A DNA stretch of 53,873 nucleotides. Origin: Kistimonas asteriae. GTDB taxonomy: Bacteria; Pseudomonadota; Gammaproteobacteria; Pseudomonadales; Endozoicomonadaceae. Every line of letters starts with the position of its first letter. The stretch's first letter is position 1. The notes below the pieces were generated by a model. It saw nothing but the letters and a program-made list of their open reading frames with translations. It did not search any database and was not told the DNA's origin. Both the position numbers and the translations under genes were made by a program. The DNA is taken from positions 1-53,873 of the forward strand of contig NZ_JAEVHF010000028.1 in assembly GCF_018263925.1 (NCBI RefSeq), written 5' to 3'. Below, piece after piece: positions 31,678-41,568 of this stretch.

Positions 31678-33259
31678 CCCAAGTGTGAGTTTTTTCTGAC
31701 AGGAGAATCTTATCCATCACGCCATACCGCTGTTCAACACGCTTCGGGCAAATATCCCCGGCCACCATGTTTCGGATGGCATGGAACAGTGACGTTTCCG
31801 CTGCATCGCCAAAGCCCGCAGTCTTCGCCAGATCAACCCAGCTCTGGTAAAACCCCTCTTCATTCTTTTCACGGATATGCGCCCGAACATCACGGTTAGG
31901 CGTTACAATCTCCATACAGACAATCGAGCCAGTATTGCCCCGCTTTTTGCAGTGTTCGCAGCCTTCCGGGTTCTGGAAGAAAAACGGACGGTCGACCTTG
32001 ATCAACCCCTGGATTTTCTCCTGGAGTAAACGCTCTTCATCGTTTTCTGCAGGCCGCTTGCAGTGCTCGCACAGCTTGGGCAGACGCTTTTGATAAATCA
32101 GCACATTGATAAAAGTGCCGCTGGACAGTACATCACGGGACAATCCTTCCCCTTCGAGTCGGGTGGTGATTTCATAGGGTGAATCAGTATGAATAGTGGT
32201 GAACACCCCATGGCCGGACAAGACAGCACGGCAGAACAGTTCTGCCGTCTGACGGCTACGAATCTCACCGATATAGATCCGGTCAGGCCGCATCCGCATC
32301 AGTTCTTTGATGTTCTCCGCATAAACGTCCGTTTCACCACTGATGTCTTCACCGACATGGTGCTGGCGGGCACCACGAATGATGTACTCAGGCGGTGATT
32401 CTGCCGTTCTGACCTGTGCCCCAGGTTGAGACTGCAGAAACTCTTCAACCATGACCTTGATACTGGTGGTTTTGCCGGAGCTGGTGATCCCTGAAACGAT
32501 AGTGGCGCCATCTCCAGACTGGTTTGTGCGCCGCAGCAATTTCACCTGATCATCAGAAACCCCCAGGTTCTCATAGCGGCTGAAACCGCCCGCATCGGAC
32601 AGGTTCAGCAGTCGCAGCGCGAAATCGCAGCCTTCCGGGAAACTGGGCTTGCTCTGGTAACGAATCCTGATTTTCTGGTCATTCCAGATCCCGTCCCCGG
32701 CGGCAAACTGCGCCTTGGAAAACGAGAACAGGGGGTCTTCAACCACGTCCTGGTCAGCGATGTTCTGATAGAAATGGCGCATCATGGACTCAGCTTCATC
32801 ACGGGTGATTCCCCGGACAGGCTGAACAATGGTGTCCACATCAAACTTGACGTTGTAACGTCCGTTGTCATTGTCGATAAGGATGTCTGACACGCCCTGA
32901 CTGACCGCTTCTTTCATCAGCGTGTCAAACAGGATCTGGTCATCCGCTGTCGGTGCCCGATAGTCACCGGCAGTCTGAGTTTCATGCTTCACCATCTTCA
33001 GGATGGAGCGCTCAACCTCAATCACCTGGGCAATATTGATCTTCTTTTTCTGGCACTCGCTAAAGGCCGCAAAGAAGCTCTGGCCCTGACGGGCATCTGG
33101 CGCACAGACGACATAGACGCTTTTAGTCTTTGGTGGCCCTACCAGAATCACATTGTCAGTGATCCAATCCTGGAGAGGCACCAAGCCATCCACCGCAGAC
33201 TGCACAATGGATTCCCGGCCAACGAGGGAAAACAGATTTTCAATCTGCTTGATAACCAT
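31643..33259 (-). CDS. pilQ: PilQ-like pilus assembly ATPase
   Basis: 538 residues of the GspE/PilB secretion ATPase family. Walker A GITSSGKTTS lies near residues 253-262, Asp box and His box follow (MRMRPDRIYIGEIRS, TTIHTDSPYE). Two CxxC pairs near residues 395-440 (CEHCKRP, CEHCKKRG) form the zinc-binding segment of this family. It powers polymerisation of PilS. The ATG overlaps the pilP stop (TGATG). Confidence 0.92.
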   Translation of the reverse strand: MVIKQIENLFSLVGRESIVQSAVDGLVPLQDWITDNVILVGPPKTKSVYVVCAPDARQGQSFFAAFSECQKKKINIAQVIEVERSILKMVKHETQTAGDYRAPTADDQILFDTLMKEAVSQGVSDILIDNDNGRYNVKFDVDTIVQPVRGITRDEAESMMRHFYQNIADQDVVEDPLFSFSKAQFAAGDGIWNDQKIRIRYQSKPSFPEGCDFALRLLNLSDAGGFSRYENLGVSDDQVKLLRRTNQSGDGATIVSGITSSGKTTSIKVMVEEFLQSQPGAQVRTAESPPEYIIRGARQHHVGEDISGETDVYAENIKELMRMRPDRIYIGEIRSRQTAELFCRAVLSGHGVFTTIHTDSPYEITTRLEGEGLSRDVLSSGTFINVLIYQKRLPKLCEHCKRPAENDEERLLQEKIQGLIKVDRPFFFQNPEGCEHCKKRGNTGSIVCMEIVTPNRDVRAHIREKNEEGFYQSWVDLAKTAGFGDAAETSLFHAIRNMVAGDICPKRVEQRYGVMDKILLSEKTHTWDEGNGFGIKLV

Positions 33260-33783
33260 CAGTACGCCCTCACCTGACCGGCTTGCTGGGAGATCTGATA
33301 ATCCTTCTTCTCCTGGAGCACGGACGCGATAGAGCGCAGATAAAGTGTCTGTGTCGCCTTGCTGCCCAGATGACGAACACGAATGAACGACTCGGTGATC
33401 TCTACCAGCTGGAAACTCTTGGGCAGCTTGTCACCGGCCCGGTAATACTGTGCAGACCCCTTGTAGAAAACCTGAGCCTCTTTTCTATCACCGGCATTGA
33501 GATAGCCGACGAAGTTCAACCGATCTACCCAGGGCTTAATGTTTTCCATATCCGGGTGATACAGGTTGGTGTCCCCGAACACCGGGCGACGGGGCTGTTC
33601 TGCCGCAGGGTTGCCCAGCCGATCCTGAGCCGCCTGTTTGATTTTGGCCTGTTCTTTCTGAAACTCGATCTGGCCCTGACGCACCAGGGCATCGACCGTG
33701 CCGGTATCTTTCAGTGCTTCCGCCCCTACCTGAGTACTGAGCACCATTCCCAGCAGCAGCGCGACATTAGATTTTGCTGACAT
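33259..33783 (-). CDS. pilP: PilP-like periplasmic pilus assembly protein
   Basis: 174 residues from the ATG at 33783, with a signal peptide (SNVALLLGMVLSTQVGA). The domain with DRLNFVGYLNAGDRKEAQVF and a C-terminal beta domain matches R64 PilP. It overlaps pilO by 17 bases. Confidence 0.8.
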   Translation of the reverse strand: MSAKSNVALLLGMVLSTQVGAEALKDTGTVDALVRQGQIEFQKEQAKIKQAAQDRLGNPAAEQPRRPVFGDTNLYHPDMENIKPWVDRLNFVGYLNAGDRKEAQVFYKGSAQYYRAGDKLPKSFQLVEITESFIRVRHLGSKATQTLYLRSIASVLQEKKDYQISQQAGQVRAY

Positions 33784-35110
33784 AATCCCCCCCAATCTCC
33801 CAGACAGCGTTTATTTCATCTTCGCTGTAAATGATGCTCATCTTCAGTGACTGCCCATGAAAAACCCGGTTATCCAGCTTGAGTACCGCATCACTCAATA
33901 CCTGGAGTCCCTTACCATTCAAAGACCACTTGCCCCGTGCGAATGACGGAAACTCAATGGTTGGCTCAATCCCGACTGGCGGCAGACTGAGGCCCGGTAT
34001 GACTTCCGGTGATTTGATGTCGAAATTGACATAGGGCACCGTGCCCAGCAGCTGAAACACGCTCACATGATCCAGCTTGAATTGCTCTACCGTTGGCAGC
34101 GCCACGATCTTCTGCCGCATCTCTTCTTCAGAAAAAACGGTCTTGTCAAACTCCATGATGTGAATGGTCTGGCTGACGTGAGCAGGCTCTTTTAACTCCA
34201 GGGGGCCGAGGTTGCTGACGCTGTAATCCAGGGATTTGAATGTGCCGTAACCACTGTTTTCCCACTGGACGACGCAATAGGGCAGGCCTGCAGAGCAATC
34301 CAGCTTACTGAAATACCACCCACCCGCTTCCAGAGGGATCTTGTTCAGTGTTTTCAGCAGCCTAGCCAACCAGTTATCAATCGGATGGTTGGCCGTGACA
34401 TCCTGAAACGCCCGGACGATCCGATCCTTTTCAAAGGCTTCCTGAGCTTCCCACTGGGACTGCACTTTTTCCTGCTGGATGCGCTCAATGGGTTTGGTAA
34501 ACCCCGCCGCCGCCAGGATTGCATACCCAACGATGCAGACCGCGATACCGACGATGACAAACGGCAAGTAATCCAGGTATTTCCGGGCTTGCCGGGACAG
34601 GCGGTAGTTATCCTGCAGGCGGTCTTTCTGAAACAGATCCTCAAAGGTGGTCGCAACAAACTCAGCATCCGGCAGATGGGTCTTATAAAATTCCGCATCA
34701 CCGTGCAGGCTCAAGTCCGTGTAAATCTCCTGCAGCTGCAGGATGCAAGTTGTCGCTTCTTCCGCCGTGATAACCTGATCGAATCCGGCAATCGGCTGTC
34801 CGTCAGAGATCAGCAACAGCCAGTATTTGTCCTCAACCGGCAGCACAAACAATGTGCCATCAAAGATGTCGCTGAGAATCGCGGCACCGGCATACATCTT
34901 CCGGTTGCCCTTGCCCTGATAGAAACCGGTCAGGACGCGATTACCGCTGGCCATCCGATAGCCAAAGCTGTTCCCTGCAGACGCCCCGGCCAGCGCCTTC
35001 CGGTCATCCTTACGATGGACAACCCAGTTCAGCCCCAGGGCAATCGGATGGCCCGCTACGCTGACTGTGGTTGATGTGGCCGCTGATTCCTTCATCCTGT
35101 GCATCCTCAA
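33767..35110 (-). CDS. pilO: PilO-like pilus assembly protein
   Basis: 447 residues. A cytoplasmic N-terminal domain, one membrane segment near residues 185-205 (PFVIVGIAVCIVGYAILAAAGF), and a C-terminal periplasmic domain, as in PilO of type IVb systems. The start may instead be the ATG at 35095. Confidence 0.8.
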   Translation of the reverse strand: MRMHRMKESAATSTTVSVAGHPIALGLNWVVHRKDDRKALAGASAGNSFGYRMASGNRVLTGFYQGKGNRKMYAGAAILSDIFDGTLFVLPVEDKYWLLLISDGQPIAGFDQVITAEEATTCILQLQEIYTDLSLHGDAEFYKTHLPDAEFVATTFEDLFQKDRLQDNYRLSRQARKYLDYLPFVIVGIAVCIVGYAILAAAGFTKPIERIQQEKVQSQWEAQEAFEKDRIVRAFQDVTANHPIDNWLARLLKTLNKIPLEAGGWYFSKLDCSAGLPYCVVQWENSGYGTFKSLDYSVSNLGPLELKEPAHVSQTIHIMEFDKTVFSEEEMRQKIVALPTVEQFKLDHVSVFQLLGTVPYVNFDIKSPEVIPGLSLPPVGIEPTIEFPSFARGKWSLNGKGLQVLSDAVLKLDNRVFHGQSLKMSIIYSEDEINAVWEIGGDYVSKI

Positions 35111-36690
35111 ATGATCCGTGGAGTGCCAACCAGAAGAACCAATTCTCTTTTCCCTTCCGCGACTTTACTGCCACCCAGTAGCATGTTGTCTGGCGTCAGG
35201 GTTCCCTTGTTGTCGGTTGAGTCGCGTTTCTTCTCAAAGGCAACCAGAACGCGGGTTTCACCGGAACGCATGTGGAAATTGTTGGTGATGTCCTGGTTGC
35301 TGGTTTCCGGCAGCTTGATCTTGGTATTGGTCAGCTCAACGGTATCCATGACAGCCAGATCCTGTTGACTGATCACCAGATCCATATTGACGTTTTCCTT
35401 GTCATAGATGTTTGGCTGGAAAATGATGCCGATGCCGGTAAACAGCTCCTGAATTTCAACGGATTCTGTAACGCCAACATCAGATGTCACTGTGCTACTG
35501 ACATTGCCGACATAGCGCATAGTGCCGCCATTGCGGTAGTGGTACGGACGGTAGTTGGACACCAAAATATCGGATGTGGTCACTGTGCTGATGTTGGCGC
35601 GAGTAGATAGAGCATCCAGAAACAACTTGGAGTCCTTCCAACGGCTATCAGGGTTGGTCACACCACCGCCGATCCCTGACAGACCGGGTTCGCCCAGACG
35701 CGCACTGGTCAGCTTGATAAAGCCGTCAGCGTTGTTGTACACCAGGTCATAAGAGAGACTGGTCATATCCCCCGCATTCACTTCCACTGTGACGATCATC
35801 AAACGCATGTGAACCTGCATTTTGAGCAGACGGTTCATATCCGTGATGTAACCCTTAATCTTGCGGATAGACAGATCGTTGTCAGTCACCGTCACTGCGC
35901 CGGTTGAGGCATTGATCACCACCTCGCCGTGTTCAGTGACCATCTTTTCCAGGGATTCCTCCAGGGCATCCCAGAACTTGGGTTCTACATTGACCTCAAT
36001 GGTCTGGTCAGACTCACCGCCAGATCCTGTATTTGATGTGTTGCTGGTGTTTTTCAGCAGAGACTTGGCCACCACATCTGAGATCGTGGTATGCACATAG
36101 AAGGTTTGGGTGTCGTAGTAATAAAACAGGATTCCAGTTTCTTCAGAGTACTTCCAGCTGATCCCCAGGGACGCCGCAATATGATCCAGGAAATCGACGA
36201 TTGTCCCGTTTCTCATGCTGGCGGTGTATTTACCGAGCACGATGTAGCTCTTGGAAATGCTGTCAGCATCCTTTTCCGCTGTCTGGCCCATGGACGGTGG
36301 CAAATTGATTTGTTCAGCTTCCGTGGTTGCCTTCTCCGCAGGCGGCAACAACTCATAGGAGCGTTCAGCCTTGATGCCGGTTTTCTGCGTGATAAAAGCC
36401 GCAATGTCCGCCAGATTCATCGGGTCAGGCTTGATGAACGAAAACCGCTTGCTGGTCATGATTTTAGGGAGCATATCGTTGCTCTTGATGGTGGAGGTAT
36501 TCACCCAGATTCCATCGTTATCTACGGTAATGCCGTAGTTCTCACGCAGCGTCAGACCATTTTCATTCACACGGGCATAGATGGCATCTGCATCACCGAC
36601 AGACTGATCCAGCCGTTGTTTGATATCCGGCGTATTGGTGGCACAGCCTGTCAGCATTAACCCCAGAGCCACCCAATTCATGATTTTCAT
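35107..36690 (-). CDS. pilN: PilN-like outer-membrane secretin lipoprotein
   Basis: 527 residues. It has a lipoprotein signal (LGLMLTGCATN) and a C-terminal secretin domain (EIQELFTGIGIIFQPN, SGETRVLVAFEKKR, LLVGTPRII). It forms the outer-membrane pore of the pilus, as R64 PilN. Next to trbH, whose C terminus carries a pilus-type domain. Confidence 0.9.
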   Translation of the reverse strand: MKIMNWVALGLMLTGCATNTPDIKQRLDQSVGDADAIYARVNENGLTLRENYGITVDNDGIWVNTSTIKSNDMLPKIMTSKRFSFIKPDPMNLADIAAFITQKTGIKAERSYELLPPAEKATTEAEQINLPPSMGQTAEKDADSISKSYIVLGKYTASMRNGTIVDFLDHIAASLGISWKYSEETGILFYYYDTQTFYVHTTISDVVAKSLLKNTSNTSNTGSGGESDQTIEVNVEPKFWDALEESLEKMVTEHGEVVINASTGAVTVTDNDLSIRKIKGYITDMNRLLKMQVHMRLMIVTVEVNAGDMTSLSYDLVYNNADGFIKLTSARLGEPGLSGIGGGVTNPDSRWKDSKLFLDALSTRANISTVTTSDILVSNYRPYHYRNGGTMRYVGNVSSTVTSDVGVTESVEIQELFTGIGIIFQPNIYDKENVNMDLVISQQDLAVMDTVELTNTKIKLPETSNQDITNNFHMRSGETRVLVAFEKKRDSTDNKGTLTPDNMLLGGSKVAEGKRELVLLVGTPRII

Positions 36691-37652
36691 TACTGATTCA
36701 CCCCTGTATTCGTAACAATCAGCGTCCCGTTACCGCCCTTGATGATGAAATTCAGAGGCAAAGGATTGATTTCAGCCGTGGCATAGGCCCGCTTGACGGT
36801 GGTCAGCACCTGTTCAAGTGATTCCTGTGGGAAGGTGTAATCCGAGGCAATGGGGATCTCGATGACATCACCATCCCGATCCTTCACAAACCAGACGACT
36901 TTGTTCATCCCGGCGTCAGCTACCCAACGCTGAAGCGCTTCACGAAGCGTCTCCCCTTCAAACCACTGGTAATGAACTACCTGGACAGGTTCAGCTTCCG
37001 GTTCCTCTGTTGCGGTTTCCTCAACCTGATCCGGGTCAATGGCAGTGATTTCAACAGCCCCGGCATCCTCAGAGGCTGCACTGTCAGCATCAGTATCAGC
37101 ATCAGCCTCATCCGCCGCTGCAGGCGCGGTTTCCGCTTCCGGTTCAGAGACTGCCGCCAGCATCTGGCCCTGGGGTTCAGCGTCCGGCGTATAAGAGGCC
37201 GCTTTCATGTTGGTTTCCAGCTGGCCAGGGATGTTGCCCACGAAGGTATAGGAGCCGATAGGCGACACCTGTTCTTTGAGGCTATACAGGCGGTTGAACT
37301 GGTAATCATCCCCCACACTCACCTGCACAAAGGCCTGATCCGTGCCGGTCTGGTCTGCCCGGTAAATCAGGTAGTCACCCTGAGTACTGTCATCCGTGGT
37401 CAGCACGGCATAGCCCGCCTGTCGTAGCGATTCTTCCAGGGCGCGTCCCAGGGGCTTTTCAGGGTGAAGCAGGATGAATCCGGTTAATCCTGGGCCATAG
37501 TGATCCTGCAGGAACGCCAGGATGTCACTGCTGATTGCATGAGCCTGTCCGGTATCGAACCCATCCCCTTCCAGAGAGGCATACGGACTCGGGGTAGTGG
37601 ATGCACAACCCATCAGTAATGAAACACCCAGCATCATCAGCGCCTGTTTCAT
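36690..37652 (-). CDS. trbH: TrbH-like lipoprotein fused to a TcpQ/PilL-like domain
   Basis: 320 residues. Lipoprotein signal LLMGCAST; N-terminal TrbH-like region; an acidic, low-complexity linker (about residues 155-215); then a C-terminal TcpQ/PilL-type domain (QWFEGETLREALQRWVADAG, SDYTFPQESLEQVLTTVKRAYA). It appears to join a Trb lipoprotein to the pilus secretin partner. The linker is almost identical, at DNA level, to one in ParB (50637-50783). Confidence 0.75.
   Translation of the reverse strand: MKQALMMLGVSLLMGCASTTPSPYASLEGDGFDTGQAHAISSDILAFLQDHYGPGLTGFILLHPEKPLGRALEESLRQAGYAVLTTDDSTQGDYLIYRADQTGTDQAFVQVSVGDDYQFNRLYSLKEQVSPIGSYTFVGNIPGQLETNMKAASYTPDAEPQGQMLAAVSEPEAETAPAAADEADADTDADSAASEDAGAVEITAIDPDQVEETATEEPEAEPVQVVHYQWFEGETLREALQRWVADAGMNKVVWFVKDRDGDVIEIPIASDYTFPQESLEQVLTTVKRAYATAEINPLPLNFIIKGGNGTLIVTNTGVNQ
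37019..37176 (-). repeat. Acidic-linker segment shared with parB, copy in trbH
   Basis: On the minus strand this segment starts with the same 30 bases as the parB copy (beginning CCAGGGCCAGATGCTGGCGG) and stays highly similar for about 150 bases, with one 12-base length difference (three codons for an acidic repeat plus one). Confidence 0.85.
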
Positions 37653-38536
37653 ATTGCGCCCTCCCTGATAATTTCAATGCGTTGCTGGGAATCCCCGACA
37701 CCGGCAATTAACACGGCACGGTCAAACAATTGATCTACAATGTAGCGATCCCCATTCAGCCGATAATTCACCAGATGCTGATCATCATTTGCACCCAGAA
37801 CCATCAGGGCCGGGGCTTCGTTACTGGCCATGGATTCAGGCATTTGAATAATGGTTTTAACGCCATTGTTATAAACCCGAATCGGTTTCCAGCGAGCTTT
37901 TCCTTTAATGGCATATTCGAAATTCAATTCAGGGATATATTCTTTGGTTTCTGGAATAACTTTTTTCTGTTCCTCAACCTTTTTATTTTCTGCCGCCTGA
38001 TAATATGCCTGCCATTGTTTCAGTGCATCTTCAGGGTATTCAAAGGCAATGCGCGGCATAAAATTTTCTTTACGGGAAATCAATTTCAGGTAATAAGCCC
38101 GCCGATCCGTTGCAATAAATAATGAAGTTTTTAATGCGGTATCCGTTGGCTTAATAATGATGAAGGTTGTTCCCCCACCGCTGGCCGGTGTGACTGACCA
38201 TCGGACGCTATCACCCACCTGGAGTGAAGACACTGTTTCCCCTTTTTGTAACTCCAGGGTACAAATCTGCATAGGCGCACAGACGACGGAGGGCACCGAT
38301 GCACCGTAGGTGAATACAATCCGGCCTGTCGCCCCTTCGGTAGGTTGTTCAAACCGATCCATGATGCTGTACGCCATTTTTGCAGAAGCCCACTCCTGTT
38401 TGTTCAACGGAAGATCTTCTTTATTCAGGTAGTCATCCATATCAGGCAGTTGTGGCTGACCTACCGGCATTGTGCCTTGTGCCGATACCTGCACACTCAG
38501 CAACCCCATGATTAATAACAGTGCAAATCGAATCAT
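37649..38536 (-). CDS. trbG: TrbG (VirB9-like) outer-membrane core protein
   Basis: 295 residues. Signal peptide (LLLIMGLLSVQVSAQ), VirB9/TrbG domain (GRIVFTYGASVPSVVCAPMQIC, then LELQKGETVSS) and a C-terminal beta domain (FEYAIKGKARWKPIRVYNNGVKTIIQMP). It forms the outer ring of the T4SS core with TrbI and TrbH. Confidence 0.92.
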   Translation of the reverse strand: MIRFALLLIMGLLSVQVSAQGTMPVGQPQLPDMDDYLNKEDLPLNKQEWASAKMAYSIMDRFEQPTEGATGRIVFTYGASVPSVVCAPMQICTLELQKGETVSSLQVGDSVRWSVTPASGGGTTFIIIKPTDTALKTSLFIATDRRAYYLKLISRKENFMPRIAFEYPEDALKQWQAYYQAAENKKVEEQKKVIPETKEYIPELNFEYAIKGKARWKPIRVYNNGVKTIIQMPESMASNEAPALMVLGANDDQHLVNYRLNGDRYIVDQLFDRAVLIAGVGDSQQRIEIIREGAI

Positions 38537-38554
38537 TATCCCGCACCCATTGAG

Positions 38555-39232
38555 TTATATTTGTTCTGACCAGCTCAGATCTCTTATTTTTAAGCCCGTT
38601 GGATTTTTCAGAATGCCTTCAAGCGTTTCCGGCGTTTCTGTATAAACCGTGAACAAGCCCTTCATTCTTATTGGAGCGCCAGTCTGAACCCCCTTTCTAT
38701 CTCGAATAATTTCCAGCCATTCCATTTGCCAAGTGACATCCGTTTGTGGAAGCAATGAGGTTATTTTCACTTCCACAGTTTCTTTCTTAGCTCGGTTGAA
38801 TGGATTCGTGTCACATTCTCCATTGCAATAAAAATCATTGAGATACATAGAAGCGGGATCACCGTTATTAATCAGTGAATAGGACTTAACAATCATTTTC
38901 CGCTGGAGTTGAATGTCCGGTGTAACCGCCCTTGTATTATTAACAAACTCTGCGAGTTGAGCACTGGTAATCAGATCTTTGCTGCGAACATCGCCCGCCT
39001 GATCTGCCACGCGTACATTGACCGCGTTCCCGATCCGGTCGATTTCAACCAAGTAAGGGTCGATTTTGCTCTGAGATCCAATGTAGACAACCCCCCCTAC
39101 AGAACACAGGGCAATCAATAGCGCCAGCACAGCAATAAGCGCGGCGATATTTCGCTGCTTTATATAGCTGCCGTATCTTTCTGCCCATTCTTTGCGGGCT
39201 TCAGTGTAGGGAGATTCAACTGTTTTGTTCAT
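38555..39232 (-). CDS. trbF: TrbF (VirB8-like) inner-membrane protein
   Basis: 225 residues. Short cytoplasmic N terminus (ARKEWAERYGSYIKQ), one membrane segment (residues 28-52), and a periplasmic VirB8 domain (KIDPYLVEIDRIGNAV ... WQMEWLEIIRDRKGV). It connects inner- and outer-membrane parts of the channel. Confidence 0.92.
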   Translation of the reverse strand: MNKTVESPYTEARKEWAERYGSYIKQRNIAALIAVLALLIALCSVGGVVYIGSQSKIDPYLVEIDRIGNAVNVRVADQAGDVRSKDLITSAQLAEFVNNTRAVTPDIQLQRKMIVKSYSLINNGDPASMYLNDFYCNGECDTNPFNRAKKETVEVKITSLLPQTDVTWQMEWLEIIRDRKGVQTGAPIRMKGLFTVYTETPETLEGILKNPTGLKIRDLSWSEQI

Positions 39233-39258
39233 TGTCAGGAACTCATTCGCTTATGTGT

Positions 39259-39283
39259 TTATAGTAACCTATGGGAACTAAAT
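39259..39283. promoter_or_regulatory. Degenerate TTATAGTAACC operator upstream of trbF
   Basis: TTATAGTAACC-TAT-GGGAACTAAAT. The left arm and centre are identical to the operator at 44692-44716; the right arm is degenerate. It lies in the 150-base gap between trbL and trbF, where a secondary promoter is expected. Confidence 0.5.
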
Positions 39284-39382
39284 AAAAAAGACTTTTACCC
39301 GCAGAAATATTGATTCCAATCAGTATTTTTACTGTTGTGGTGTTACTGCTTTAGAAAACTACCGAAGCAACACTGCGGGGGA

Positions 39383-40633
39383 TTACTCCCCCGGCTGTAT
39401 GGTGTTGACTGTATCGCTATTACCAGACATCGCCTCACGCAGACGTTCACGCTGTTCATTCATATCCTGGCCCATACGAAAGCCTCTCTGTCCATGGGTT
39501 TTGCTGATGTCACCCGCCATCTTGCCTTTCACATCACTGGCTCCACTCTGGAACAGGTTTTTCGCCGTCTGACCCGCCATACCCATGGCTCCCTTCATAC
39601 CCCCTTCAGCACCGGCCCCTTGATCACCGGCCAGACCTACAGCTGCTTTTAGAGCAGATCCGGCACCTACACCGGAGGTGCCAGCAGAAATCGCACCGGC
39701 CACCATGCCGCCAATGGCACCCGAGGCCATAGTTACCATGCCCTGACCCGCGCCAGCACCAACCATGCTCTCACCACCACTACTGAGCGCACCGGCCAGA
39801 AGTCGTTGCATAGTTTCAGGTACATGCTGAACCAGCATCAACAGGACAATGGCAGCACCTACCATTGCAAAGGCTGAATCGGCACTGGCAACCTCCATAA
39901 CATCTAACCAATTGGTAATAATCGCCTGTCCTGTTGTCATGATCAGTTTCAACGTGAACACCTTCAAACCAATAGTGAAAGCGTATTTGTAGTAATTCAG
40001 CGCTATTTCATGACTCCAGCGAGAACCACAAAAACCAAGGATCAACACACCGGCACTCAGAACGATGTACATTTCACACAGAGCCAGTACCAGTGTTGCT
40101 GACATTATGGCAAACACAATCATGATAATGGCGGCAGCCACTACCAACGCAATGGAAGCTGCTAATTGGGATAATGACATTGCCTCCAGAATGGTTTGAA
40201 CTATGTCCAACCCAATGTTAAAAACAGATCCCGCTCCATATACTGGCGTTACTCCGGATTCTCCTGCAGCCTTAATCGCCGCAAGATCAAAAGATTCCAG
40301 GATCGCTCCTGTCCATCTACTAGCAAAAATAATCAAGGCATAGAAGAATCCATAGAAAATGGATCTGCTAATCAGTTCTCCTACACATTCCTGGAAACCT
40401 GCCTGTTGTTTGACCAGATTGATACCTGACCAAGCCAAGTCAATAACAATAATTATCCCAAAAACACTAAGAGCCAAGCTTTGAAAAGAGTTTCGCCAGC
40501 TGCTGGATACTTCTTCAAACCTGCTGATAATGTCCTCAGAAACATTAATACTCTGAGTCGCAAAAAGCTCAGTCGATACCAGTAATACAACCAACAGCAA
40601 TGGTAACTGAGTACAAATCACTCTGGATTTCAT
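39383..40633 (-). CDS. trbL: TrbL (VirB6-like) inner-membrane protein
   Basis: 416 residues with about six membrane segments up to residue 290 and a Gly/Ala/Met-rich C-terminal region (ASGAIGGMVAGAISAGTSGV) ending in a charged tail, as in TrbL/VirB6 proteins. Polytopic channel component. Confidence 0.9.
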   Translation of the reverse strand: MKSRVICTQLPLLLVVLLVSTELFATQSINVSEDIISRFEEVSSSWRNSFQSLALSVFGIIIVIDLAWSGINLVKQQAGFQECVGELISRSIFYGFFYALIIFASRWTGAILESFDLAAIKAAGESGVTPVYGAGSVFNIGLDIVQTILEAMSLSQLAASIALVVAAAIIMIVFAIMSATLVLALCEMYIVLSAGVLILGFCGSRWSHEIALNYYKYAFTIGLKVFTLKLIMTTGQAIITNWLDVMEVASADSAFAMVGAAIVLLMLVQHVPETMQRLLAGALSSGGESMVGAGAGQGMVTMASGAIGGMVAGAISAGTSGVGAGSALKAAVGLAGDQGAGAEGGMKGAMGMAGQTAKNLFQSGASDVKGKMAGDISKTHGQRGFRMGQDMNEQRERLREAMSGNSDTVNTIQPGE

Positions 40634-40636
40634 AGC

Positions 40637-40867
40637 CTATTTCCATTCAGTATCTACTTTTAGACTTCTTTTAAGGGTGCGTTCGGTCATCACTTTGAGT
40701 GCAGCCTTACACTCTGCATCAGGATCTTGTGCTTTCGCCCAATCCGCATTGCACTCCAGAGCCTTCGTTTTGGCAGCATCCAGGTTTTCTCGGTAATAAT
40801 TCTCATCTTTCTGGCAACCGGTCAGCGCTACAACAGCCATTGCAACTACAGCGAAATACTTGATCAT
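40637..40867 (-). CDS. trbK: TrbK-like entry-exclusion lipoprotein
   Basis: 76 residues from the ATG at 40867, with a lipobox LTGC at residue 18 and a charged body. Position between trbJ and trbL matches the entry-exclusion gene trbK of RP4. Its last 15 residues (LKRSLKVDTEWK) resemble the C terminus of TrbJ (LKRTLHVNTEWK). It would block redundant transfer between cells carrying the plasmid. Confidence 0.75.
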   Translation of the reverse strand: MIKYFAVVAMAVVALTGCQKDENYYRENLDAAKTKALECNADWAKAQDPDAECKAALKVMTERTLKRSLKVDTEWK

Positions 40868-40875
40868 AGCGATCC

Positions 40876-41568
40876 TCATTTCCATTCAGTGTTTACGTGA
40901 AGAGTTCTTTTTAAAACTTGCTCAGTGGCGGCTTTACGCATTGCATCTTCTTCAGCCTCCTGCAGCTTAACCGCAGCATCCATCTGGATCTGCGACATCA
41001 CCAATTGCCGAAGTTTCTGAAGATGCTCAACCTGATTTGTTGCCAGCCGGTTCCCTGCCTGCAGTGCCTGTGTTTGACCAATGGCCGTGTCAGAATTAAC
41101 CGTCAATTGCTGCAGATAGGCCAACTCATTAGACATTTGTTCATGCTGAAGACCCGTCGCGCTCATGGCCCCCTTGACGCTATCAATGGTTGTGTTGGAC
41201 ATGTTCCGATAGCGGTTATACGTCTGTGCCGTTCCATAGGGGTTGTTCTGGTAATACTCGTAGTTCTGATACAAACCCAGCTTTTCACCCAACTGCTTTG
41301 ACGAGTAACTTAATGAATTGCTGGTATTGATCAGCGAGGCCAGCTGATTCAACGCGACATTAATATCACTGTTGTAATTGCCCCCCAGGTTCTTCAGGGA
41401 CTTGGCCTGCATCTCCAGGGACTGAATCTGGTTCTGGATCTGAGTGGCAGCATGTAGTGTTTGCTGAATACTCTGAACCAGACTTGCAGCATCCACAACA
41501 GGAATACCAGAAGCCATCCCCTTCATTGGTAACAACAGCATCAGAAACAGGTATTTATATTTGTTCAT
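40876..41568 (-). CDS. trbJ: TrbJ (VirB5-like) protein
   Basis: 230 residues from the ATG at 41568. Signal peptide (YLFLMLLLPMKGMA), then a long helical bundle (QQTLHAATQIQNQIQSLEMQAKSLKNLG) typical of TrbJ/VirB5, thought to sit at the pilus tip. Its ATG overlaps the trbE stop (ATGA). Confidence 0.88.
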   Translation of the reverse strand: MNKYKYLFLMLLLPMKGMASGIPVVDAASLVQSIQQTLHAATQIQNQIQSLEMQAKSLKNLGGNYNSDINVALNQLASLINTSNSLSYSSKQLGEKLGLYQNYEYYQNNPYGTAQTYNRYRNMSNTTIDSVKGAMSATGLQHEQMSNELAYLQQLTVNSDTAIGQTQALQAGNRLATNQVEHLQKLRQLVMSQIQMDAAVKLQEAEEDAMRKAATEQVLKRTLHVNTEWK

